Shown here in pieces: positions 1 to 4,616 of a stretch of DNA of 5,004 nucleotides. How positions within the stretch are numbered: position 1 is the first letter of the stretch; each line of letters opens with the position of its first letter. Origin of the DNA: Chloroflexota bacterium (GTDB taxonomy: Bacteria > Chloroflexota > Dehalococcoidia > Lucifugimonadales > JADFKI01); assembly GCA_022565015.1 (NCBI GenBank), contig JADFKI010000265.1:1-5004 (forward strand), written 5' to 3'. The notes under the pieces were generated by a model. The model was not told the DNA's origin. It saw nothing but the letters and a program-made list of their open reading frames with translations, and searched no databases. The translations under genes were made by a program, and so were the position numbers.

Positions 1-1
1 A

Positions 2-37
2 AAGACTGCAATGGTAAACGGCGGGACGGCCTTATAG
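2..37 (+). CDS. 3' end of a possible short-chain dehydrogenase (partial)
   Basis: One frame open from the window edge reads KTAMVNGGTAL and stops with TAG at 35-37. A 'VNGG' or 'VDGG' followed by a few small residues is the usual C-terminal ending of classical SDR enzymes such as 3-oxoacyl-ACP reductases, so I read this as the last 11 residues of such a gene. The evidence is very short. A second frame is also open from the edge and ends with TGA at 43-45, so either could be the true tail. The GC hairpin about 30 bases downstream would fit the end of a transcription unit. Upstream sequence would settle it. Confidence 0.33.
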   Translation, partial: KTAMVNGGTAL

Positions 38-57
38 AAGCGTGATGTAAATGTCCG

Positions 58-85
58 AAAAAAGACCCGGCGCGCATCGCGCCGG
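58..85. terminator. GC-rich perfect hairpin with flanking A-tract, terminator-like
   Basis: CCGGCGCG at 67-74 and CGCGCCGG at 78-85 form a perfect 8-bp stem around a CAT loop. Six A's at 58-63 precede it. Read leftward, the stem is followed by GTCTTTTTTC, a textbook intrinsic terminator. Read rightward there is no U-run. No leftward gene is visible inside the window to its right, so it may serve a rightward gene ending near 37 as a U-poor terminator, or simply insulate the two sides. Confidence 0.5.
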
Positions 86-125
86 CAGAATCATTGGATA
101 TGATCTCGCAGAAGTCGATGGGTGA

Positions 126-154
126 TTGACAGAGTATTGGGTGTAGCCTAGCCT
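126..154 (+). promoter_or_regulatory. Candidate promoter of the toxin-antitoxin-like pair
   Basis: A perfect -35 box TTGACA lies at 126-131. With a 17-base spacer the -10 position is TAGCCT at 149-154, a weak match to TATAAT (3 of 6). The predicted transcription start would be at about 161, next to the GTG at 162, which has no Shine-Dalgarno site before it. This suggests a leaderless or nearly leaderless transcript. The -35 is convincing; the -10 is not. Confidence 0.33.
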
Positions 155-161
155 GAATATA

Positions 162-470
162 GTGTGTGGCGCTCTATTGCGAGTATTTCAAGACTCAGAA
201 GGACGTGAGATAAGGCTTACAGACGAACGCAACGCCCACATTGTGACACGCCACCCCGAAGTATTCGAAATTGAGGGCGCAATCGAGCTAACTCTGTCGG
301 CTCCTGACTTTGTAAGGCAGTCTAGGTATGATATTGAGACGGCCATCTACTATCGGTTCTTCCAGGGGCTTGAAACGGGCGGTGCGTGGGTCAGGGTAGT
401 CGTAGCGTTGAAGGATGATGACGCTTTCATCTTAACGGCGATGACAACCAGGAGAATCCAGCTAGGGTGA
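162..470 (+). CDS. Putative PBECR/BECR-fold nuclease-like toxin
   Basis: A 102-residue soluble protein with no signal peptide or membrane segment. It reads as a small alpha/beta domain: a start region 'GREIRLTDERNAHI', the pair R30-H31-P in 'VTRHPEV', a 'TLSAPDFV' segment, Y63-Y64, then two beta strands 'WVRVVVAL' and 'AFILTAMTT'. This order (RLTDE, HI..HPE, TL..PD, YY, VVV, ILTA.TT) is what I recall from PBECR-type RNase-like proteins, a BECR-fold group that includes RelE-like toxins. The family call is from memory and the catalytic residues are not proven; H26, H31 and T92-T96 are the obvious candidates. GTG at 162 gives the longest frame and has no Shine-Dalgarno site; TTG at 177 is an alternative and would still leave the conserved part intact. 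The gene ends inside the next gene's start (GTGA, 467-470), so the two are probably translated together. Base composition is poorer in GC than the genes downstream. Confidence 0.68.
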   Translation: MCGALLRVFQDSEGREIRLTDERNAHIVTRHPEVFEIEGAIELTLSAPDFVRQSRYDIETAIYYRFFQGLETGGAWVRVVVALKDDDAFILTAMTTRRIQLG

Positions 471-727
471 CGAAGATGACAGCACAGAAGGCATATGTAT
501 GGTACGACCCTGAGGGCGATTTTCTTGAAGTTACCTTCAATTCGACTGAGGGGGAATGGATGGACACGGAAGATGAGCGCGTGATGACAAAGGTAGATGA
601 TAAGGGCAACGTAGTCGGTTTCCATATCCTTTCTGTGAGCACTCTCAAGGGTAAGAAAGTTGCACCATTTGAAGCGGACTTGAGCCCGAAGAACAACACG
701 CGCGTCAGAAAGGTCAAACCATCGTAG
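467..727 (+). CDS. DUF2283 family protein, putative antitoxin
   Basis: An 86-residue acidic protein whose core matches the DUF2283 pattern: 'YDPEGDFLEVTF' near residues 13-24, an acidic middle (ENTEDE-like, W31 to D44), then 'VDDKGNVVGFHIL' near residues 43-55. DUF2283 proteins are about 60-90 residues and their biochemical role is not established. They often sit beside small toxin-like genes, so an antitoxin role is inferred from context. GTG at 467 overlaps the previous stop codon by four bases; AGGAG at 450-454 sits 12 bases upstream. ATG at 476 is a good alternative, since AGGGTGA at 464-470 lies 5 bases before it and the conserved core still begins afterwards. The basic C-terminus (last ~12 residues, RVRKVKP) could bind nucleic acid or a partner. 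The stop is 37 bases before the epimerase, so read-through into that gene is possible. Confidence 0.8.
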   Translation: MTKMTAQKAYVWYDPEGDFLEVTFNSTEGEWMDTEDERVMTKVDDKGNVVGFHILSVSTLKGKKVAPFEADLSPKNNTRVRKVKPS

Positions 728-764
728 CTCCGCTCCCAACGTCAACGGAGGTCCGGCCACTCAG

Positions 765-1754
765 ATGACGATTCTGGTCACAGGCTGCGCAGGATTTATC
801 GCGTCCAACGTCTGCCGCCTTCTGCTCGACGACGGCGAGTATGTAGTGGGCGTCGACAATCTAAATGACGCCTACGACGTGCGCGTCAAGCACTGGCGAA
901 TGACCCCGCTGACCGCCCACGCCAACTTCCGCTTCTATCAGCGCGACATATCGGACCTGGGCGGAATAAAGTCGGTCTTCGTTAATCAGAAGAGGGGCGA
1001 AGACGCTCCGTTCACCAGCGTCATCAACCTTGGGGCAAGGGCAGGCATACGCTACAGCGTTCAGGACCCCTGGGTGTACCTGCAGGCGAATACCCTGGGC
1101 ACTCTGAATCTGCTGGAGCTGTGCAAAGACTTTGGTGTGAAAAAATTCGTGCTGGCGTCCACGTCCAGTGTCTACGGCGACGACACGCCTCAGCCGTTCA
1201 AGGAGGACAGCAACACGAGCAGGCCGCTTTCCCCATACGCCGCCTCGAAGAAGGCAGCGGAGGAACTGGTCTACACCTATCATCATCTGTACGGGCTGGA
1301 TGCCACCGTGCTCCGCTACTTCACCGTGTACGGTCCGGCGGGACGGCCCGACATGAGCATCTTCATCTTCTCCCAGGCAATCGCAGAGGGCAAGACGATA
1401 ACCGTCTTCGGCGACGGGCAGCAGCAGCGCGACTTCACCTTCGTGGAAGACATCGCGCGGGGAACGATAGCCGCTGCGAGGCCATTGGGTTACGAGGTTA
1501 TCAACCTGGGCAATGACAGGCCAGTGAAAGTGGCCGAGGTCATCAGCATGCTCGAGGACTGCATGGAGAAGAAGGCGGTGATTGAGTACGGCCCCGAAAA
1601 CCCTACAGACGTCCGTTCGACCTGGGCCAGCATCGAGCGGGCCGAAGTGCTGCTGGGGTGGCGGCCACAGGTCTCCATTGAAGAGGGCATACGCCGCACG
1701 GTGGACTGGTATATGGAGAATCGCCACTGGGCCAAGGACATCAAGACCGGCTAG
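765..1754 (+). CDS. UDP-glucuronate 4-epimerase-like NAD-dependent epimerase (extended SDR)
   Basis: A 329-residue cytoplasmic extended SDR, the usual length of UDP-glucuronate 4-epimerases, which interconvert UDP-glucuronate and UDP-galacturonate for capsule, O-antigen or other surface glycans. The Rossmann dinucleotide motif is at residues 7-13 (GCAGFIA, third Gly replaced by Ala). D31 should hold the adenosine ribose and the 'DISD' at 61-64 the adenine. The catalytic triad is T133, Y158 and K162 (in 'ASTSSVYG' and 'YAASK'), with the same 25-residue Thr/Ser-to-Tyr spacing as GalE. 'NLGARAGIRYSVQDP' (88-102) and especially 'RYFTVYGPAGRPDMS' (184-198) point to the glucuronate epimerase branch; 'GDGQQQRDFTFVEDI' (216-230) closes the nucleotide-sugar site. 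Exact substrate is not certain, since dehydratases and other epimerases share much of this. ATG at 765 has CGGAGGT at 746-752, a slightly long 13-base spacing. No other sugar gene is in the window. It converges on the HAD gene with 15 bases between stops. Confidence 0.93.
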   Translation: MTILVTGCAGFIASNVCRLLLDDGEYVVGVDNLNDAYDVRVKHWRMTPLTAHANFRFYQRDISDLGGIKSVFVNQKRGEDAPFTSVINLGARAGIRYSVQDPWVYLQANTLGTLNLLELCKDFGVKKFVLASTSSVYGDDTPQPFKEDSNTSRPLSPYAASKKAAEELVYTYHHLYGLDATVLRYFTVYGPAGRPDMSIFIFSQAIAEGKTITVFGDGQQQRDFTFVEDIARGTIAAARPLGYEVINLGNDRPVKVAEVISMLEDCMEKKAVIEYGPENPTDVRSTWASIERAEVLLGWRPQVSIEEGIRRTVDWYMENRHWAKDIKTG

Positions 1755-1769
1755 TCGCTCGCGGCGGAC

Positions 1770-2372
1770 TTACAGAATGCCCATTCCCATTAGCTCCTGC
1801 TTAAGCTGCTCCGCCGACTCAAATCGTATTCCTGCTATTCCCAGGGACCTGGCTGCCTCGATGTTGTCTTCCAGGTCGTCGATGAACAGGCACTCTTCTG
1901 CTTCGACTCCCAGCTTAGCCAGACCCCTCCTGAAGAATTCGGGGTCCGGCTTGCAGACGCCAAGCTCGTATGAGACAAGCACATCGTCGAATTCCAGGGT
2001 CGCCGGCTGAATTTCTTGGCCTCTGTTAAAGTGGGCACCGTCGGTGTTGGAGCCGATGGCGAGCCTGTATCGCCCCTTCAACTGCTTCACGATGGGGTTG
2101 ATGGCCTCGTTGGGCTCCAGGATGCTGTTCCAGAGCTCCAGGAGCTCGTCCGGCGTCAGCTCCACTCCAAGGTCGTCAGTGAGCCTTTTGTGAAAGCCCG
2201 AGAAATCCAGCTCTCCCCTCATGTGGGGGAAATAGGCGTTGCCTGTCCGAATCCTCTCCATCACCTCATCGGGCGTCGTTCCCGTCAATTCAGCCAGCGG
2301 CTCCGTGAGACGCGGCCAGCGGGTCCACACCATGACGCCGCCCAGATCGAAGATGATCGTGCTGATTGACAG
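1770..2372 (-). CDS. HAD-superfamily (subclass IA) hydrolase, probable phosphatase, CTG start
   Basis: With the start proposed here the protein has 200 residues, the size of YihX-type HAD-IA phosphatases. Motif I is 'IIFDLGGV' (6-13) with nucleophile D9; the second position of the DxD pair is Gly, as in other FDLGG/FDLGN members. The helical cap spans roughly residues 17-85. Motif II is 'IGSNTD' with S108, motif III 'CKPDPEFF' with K141, motif IV 'FIDDLEDN' with D165-D166. It should hydrolyse a small phosphorylated metabolite using Mg2+; the substrate cannot be told, and haloacid dehalogenase activity is less likely because the motif I Tyr is absent. The first ATG in frame (2333-2331) comes after motif I and would make an inactive 187-residue protein. 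Upstream the frame runs to a TAG (2390-2388) without ATG, GTG or TTG, but a CTG at 2372-2370 has GAGGG (2383-2379) 6 bases before it. I therefore take CTG as the start. A sequencing error there is the alternative. Confidence 0.88.
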   Translation of the reverse strand: MSISTIIFDLGGVMVWTRWPRLTEPLAELTGTTPDEVMERIRTGNAYFPHMRGELDFSGFHKRLTDDLGVELTPDELLELWNSILEPNEAINPIVKQLKGRYRLAIGSNTDGAHFNRGQEIQPATLEFDDVLVSYELGVCKPDPEFFRRGLAKLGVEAEECLFIDDLEDNIEAARSLGIAGIRFESAEQLKQELMGMGIL

Positions 2373-2416
2373 TTTCTTCCCTCTTTCCTAATAAAGCACT
2401 GGCTGGTCTGGATGCC

Positions 2417-2446
2417 ATTTTAGAACCGGGCGACGACATTCGGCAA
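2417..2446 (-). promoter_or_regulatory. Candidate promoter for the HAD hydrolase
   Basis: Reading leftward, TTGCCG (2446-2441) is followed after 18 bases by TAAAAT (2422-2417), a 5 of 6 match to the -10 consensus with a weak -35. Transcription would start near 2410, giving a 5' leader of about 38 bases that carries the GAGGG site before the CTG start. Confidence 0.35.
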
Positions 2447-2494
2447 CCATGGTAGGATCGCAGAAATGCGCCCGCGGCCTTCGTGCCTCCACGT

Positions 2495-2523
2495 TTGATG
2501 GCGTTGCGGAACCCTGTTAAGAT
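2495..2523 (+). promoter_or_regulatory. Candidate extended -10 promoter of the peptidase-panB operon
   Basis: TTGATG at 2495-2500 and TAAGAT at 2518-2523 are separated by exactly 17 bases. TG at 2515-2516 is placed one base before the -10 hexamer, as in extended -10 promoters. Each hexamer matches the consensus at 4 of 6. Transcription would start near 2530, leaving a leader of about 125 bases before the GTG at 2655. This is the best promoter I see on the plus strand in the divergent region. Confidence 0.45.
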
Positions 2524-2541
2524 GTTGGTGCAGCCAATCCC

Positions 2542-2653
2542 AATCGGAACGGTGAGCATACATTATGAATCATAAATACGACGACGCGCGATGGCGTGTC
2601 AGGGCTCGCATATTTCGCAAAGAAAGCCTTTCCGATTAGGTCGGGAGGGCTTT
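2542..2653 (+). promoter_or_regulatory. Leader with Shine-Dalgarno-sequestering stem and an alternative pairing
   Basis: Bases 2623-2635 pair with 2641-2653 in a continuous 13-bp stem (11 Watson-Crick, 2 G-U) closed by a 5-base loop TTAGG. The 3' arm contains GGGAGGG (2643-2649), whose core GGAGG lies 6 bases before the GTG start at 2655, so the stem would hide the ribosome site of the peptidase gene. The 5' arm and loop (TTCCGATT, 2630-2637) are perfectly complementary over 8 bases to AATCGGAA at 2542-2549; that pairing excludes the upper half of the SD stem. Two mutually exclusive structures of this kind are typical of riboswitches, leader-peptide or protein-controlled leaders. A weak stem ACGC/GCGT (2584-2587 with 2594-2597) lies between. 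I recognise no known riboswitch class. The short U-run at 2651-2654 also allows a terminator reading. Confidence 0.5.
2563..2575. repeat. 13-base palindrome, possible operator
   Basis: TTATGA (2563-2568), a central A, then TCATAA (2570-2575) make a perfect 6-bp inverted repeat. It lies about 40 bases after the candidate plus-strand promoter and in the divergent region between two genes. The form suits a dimeric DNA-binding regulator, but AT-rich palindromes of this size also occur by chance. As RNA it could form at most a short 5-bp hairpin. Confidence 0.3.
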
Positions 2654-2654
2654 T

Positions 2655-3647
2655 GTGGTTTTGGGGACCGTGTTGAAGACAATCGGAATTACGGACGTTG
2701 CCGGGATAAGAGTCGGTCACTATACCGACGTATCGGCCGCGACCGGCTGCACCGTGGTCCTGTGTGAGAAGGGCGCGGTTGCAGGTGTGGACGTCCGAGG
2801 GTCGGCTCCCGGCACAAGAGAGACGGACCTCCTGGGACCCACATACCACGTCGATGAGGTGCATGCCGTACTGCTCAGCGGAGGCAGCGCCTTCGGCCTG
2901 GACGCGGCTTCCGGCGTAATGCGGTATCTAGAAGAGAGGGACATCGGGTATGACGCGGGCGTGGCGAGGGTGCCCATAGTACCGGCAGCTATACTCTTCG
3001 ACCTTGGAATTGGGGACAGCAAGGTCCGTCCTGGGGCCGACGAGGGCTACGCGGCGTGCGAAGCGGCTGCTTCCGAGCCCGTCGAAGAGGGCAGCGTCGG
3101 AGCCGGTACCGGAGCGACTGTAGGCAAGCTTATGGGCGTTGAAAGAAGGGTCAAAGGTGGGATTGGCACGGCAAGCATCAAGTTGGATGACGGTCTCGTG
3201 GTAGGAGCGGTCGTCGCGGTGAATTCGATCGGCGGAGTCTACGATCCCGATACGGGCGATATCGTGGCTGGACCTCGAGGCGATGACGGGGCAATGCTGG
3301 ACTCGATGCGGATCATGACCTCTCCCGGCTATCGAAGCCCTCGCAGACGGCTCAGGGAGACGAACACGACGATCGGCGTCGTCGCAACCAACGCCCGGCT
3401 GGACAAGGCACAGGCCAACAAGCTGGCGTCTATCGCCCACGACGGCATCGCCCTCGCCGTGCGTCCAGCACACCTGATGGGCGACGGCGATACCCTATTT
3501 GCGCTGTCCACGGGCACCCATGCCGGCGATTTTCAGATCGACCAGGTACTGGCCGCCGGCGTGCGATGCGTGGCCAGGGCGATAGTCAGGGGCGTCGAAA
3601 AGGCCAAGGGCATCGGCGGCGTCCCCGGCGTAATGGAGTTGAGTTAG
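2655..3647 (+). CDS. P1 (S58, DmpA/NylC-type) self-processing aminopeptidase
   Basis: A 330-residue member of the P1/S58 Ntn-hydrolase family (DmpA, BapA, NylC). These are made as one chain and cut themselves into alpha and beta subunits, freeing an N-terminal Ser or Thr nucleophile. Here the expected cut is N237|T238 in 'TNTTIGVVATNAR', as in NylC. D277 and D279 in 'MGDGDTLFAL' stand 39 and 41 residues after the nucleophile, the same spacing as I recall for NylC D306/D308; K158 and N190 fit the other active-site positions. Other family marks are 'GIRVGHYTD' (17-25), 'GVDVRGSAPGTRETDLL' (44-60), 'LSGGSAFGLDAASGVM' (74-89) and 'GAGTGATVGKLMG' (149-161). Family members cleave N-terminal amino acids including beta-alanine, D-residues, or nylon oligomers; the substrate here is open. 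There is no signal peptide, so it is probably cytoplasmic. GTG at 2655 has GGAGG 6 bases upstream inside a hairpin. It ends in tandem TAG TAG and is followed at once by the DUF2520 gene. Confidence 0.94.
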   Translation: MVLGTVLKTIGITDVAGIRVGHYTDVSAATGCTVVLCEKGAVAGVDVRGSAPGTRETDLLGPTYHVDEVHAVLLSGGSAFGLDAASGVMRYLEERDIGYDAGVARVPIVPAAILFDLGIGDSKVRPGADEGYAACEAAASEPVEEGSVGAGTGATVGKLMGVERRVKGGIGTASIKLDDGLVVGAVVAVNSIGGVYDPDTGDIVAGPRGDDGAMLDSMRIMTSPGYRSPRRRLRETNTTIGVVATNARLDKAQANKLASIAHDGIALAVRPAHLMGDGDTLFALSTGTHAGDFQIDQVLAAGVRCVARAIVRGVEKAKGIGGVPGVMELS

Positions 3648-3649
3648 TA

Positions 3650-4531
3650 GTGGCTATGTTCGACAAGAGCTCGAGCATGGGCTTTATCGGCGCAGGCAAA
3701 GTGGGCGGCACCCTTGCCATAACCCTGGCAAACGCGGGCTATTCGGTAAAGGGCGTGGCCAACCGCACCTATTCCTCGGCAGAGGAGCTTGCCGCTCGTA
3801 TCGACGGCTGCGCGGCGCACCCGAGCTATCAGGGGCTGATCGACGCCTGCGAGGTGGTCTTCATCACGACGTCTGACGGCGCTATCGGACAGATAGCCGC
3901 TGCGGGTGAATGGCGCCGGGGACAGGGCGTCGTGCACTGCTCCGGCGCCGCGTCCCTGGATGTGCTGGACAAACCTTCGAGAAGCGGAGCCGTACCCGGG
4001 GCGTTCCATCCATTTCAGGCTTTCTCCTCGGTCGAAAACGGCGTCAAGAGTATTCCAGGCATCACCTTCGGCATCGAGGGTGACGGGGAAATGAGGACAT
4101 ATCTGGGCGAAATGGCGCGTGAAATAGGCGCCAATCCAATATTCTTGAATGCGGAGGACAAGGCCCTATACCATCTCAGCGGCGTTTTGATGGGCAACCT
4201 GCTGACCTGCCTGGCCGCCGTCGCCGCACAGGTATGGGAGAAGTTCGACTACGACAGGGCGGACGGCGTTAAGGCACTCGTGCCCATGATGCGAGCGGTC
4301 GCGAACAATTTGGAGACATCCGGCATCCCCGACGCCGTTGCGGGCCCGTACCCGCGGGGCGATGTCGGCACGGTCCGCAAGCACCTGGAGGTGCTCAAGG
4401 CCCGCTTCCCGGAGATACTGCCGATGTACAGCGAGCTGGCCCTGGCGGGTCTTCCCTATGCCATAGAAAAGGGGCTCGACCAGAGTACCGCCGACGAGAT
4501 ATCGGACCTGATAAATGGATTCAAGACCTAG
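3650..4531 (+). CDS. Rossmann-fold/DUF2520 oxidoreductase, candidate ketopantoate reductase
   Basis: A 293-residue two-domain NAD(P)-dependent protein built like the 6-phosphogluconate dehydrogenase superfamily. The N-terminal Rossmann domain opens with 'MGFIGAGKVGG' (10-20; G14, G16, G19 bind the dinucleotide). 'GAFHPFQAF' (117-125), 'DKALYHLSGVLMGN' (170-183, with K171 and N183) and 'GPYPRGDVGTV' (232-242) mark the DUF2520 helical domain. Genes of this type sit beside pan genes in other bacteria (Mycobacterium Rv3603c next to panC-panD), and the non-PanE ketopantoate reductase PanG appears related. With panB directly downstream, reduction of ketopantoate to pantoate is a reasonable inference, not shown. 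GTG at 3650 shares its G with the second stop codon of the peptidase gene and has GGAG (3635-3638) 11 bases before. ATG at 3656 and ATG at 3677 are alternatives; the last best matches the family's usual N-terminus but has a weak ribosome site. A longer frame from 3566 only overlaps the peptidase gene and is a shadow. Confidence 0.92.
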   Translation: MAMFDKSSSMGFIGAGKVGGTLAITLANAGYSVKGVANRTYSSAEELAARIDGCAAHPSYQGLIDACEVVFITTSDGAIGQIAAAGEWRRGQGVVHCSGAASLDVLDKPSRSGAVPGAFHPFQAFSSVENGVKSIPGITFGIEGDGEMRTYLGEMAREIGANPIFLNAEDKALYHLSGVLMGNLLTCLAAVAAQVWEKFDYDRADGVKALVPMMRAVANNLETSGIPDAVAGPYPRGDVGTVRKHLEVLKARFPEILPMYSELALAGLPYAIEKGLDQSTADEISDLINGFKT

Positions 4532-4570
4532 ATTGAGTGGCCAAGAGCTCGACGCAGGCCCTCACTTTTC

Positions 4571-4595
4571 GACGCCCGGCATGCAGAAGGGCGTC
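4571..4595 (+). promoter_or_regulatory. Stem-loop in the gap before panB
   Basis: GACGCCC (4571-4577) and GGGCGTC (4589-4595) form a perfect 7-bp stem with an 11-base loop. No U-run follows, so it is not a normal terminator. It ends 7 bases before the panB Shine-Dalgarno site and may be an mRNA-processing or stabilising element inside the operon. The rest of the 85-base gap shows nothing else. Confidence 0.35.
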
Positions 4596-4602
4596 TGTAC
4601 GC

Positions 4603-4610
4603 AAGGAGGT
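4603..4610 (+). promoter_or_regulatory. Perfect Shine-Dalgarno site deciding the TTG start of panB
   Basis: AAGGAGGT is fully complementary to the 3' end of 16S rRNA and lies 6 bases before TTG at 4617. It selects this TTG over the in-frame ATG at 4581, which lies in the loop of a hairpin and has no ribosome site. Confidence 0.85.
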
Positions 4611-4616
4611 ACCAAC

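Noticed and set aside
350..760. Minus-strand frames opposite the toxin-like and DUF2283 genes
   Set aside because: The DUF2283 match and the GTGA overlap fix the plus strand as coding; the antisense proteins show no family features.
771..806. Ala in place of the third Gly in the epimerase dinucleotide motif (GCAGFIA) as a sign of a dead enzyme
   Set aside because: The same substitution is found in other extended SDR proteins, and the Thr-Tyr-Lys catalytic residues are intact.
861..1727. A 288-codon open frame on the minus strand inside the epimerase gene
   Set aside because: It lies wholly antisense to a well-supported epimerase and its translation resembles no family; long antisense frames are expected in GC-rich coding DNA.
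2016..2369. A plus-strand frame of 117 codons opposite the HAD gene
   Set aside because: The minus strand carries all four HAD motifs there; the plus-strand translation is low-complexity and unfamiliar.
2623..2657. The stem at 2623-2653 as a plain intrinsic terminator
   Set aside because: The T-run is only four bases, is used in the stem itself and touches the start codon; the GGAGG in the 3' arm at ideal spacing fits ribosome-site control better. Attenuation is not fully excluded.
2928..3473. A 181-codon minus-strand frame inside the peptidase gene
   Set aside because: Antisense shadow of a clear P1 peptidase, with no recognisable motifs.
3566..3649. A longer start for the DUF2520 gene within the peptidase gene
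   Set aside because: The extra 28 residues are Arg/Gly-rich, overlap the peptidase C-terminal coding region by 82 bases, and lie before the normal Rossmann N-terminus.
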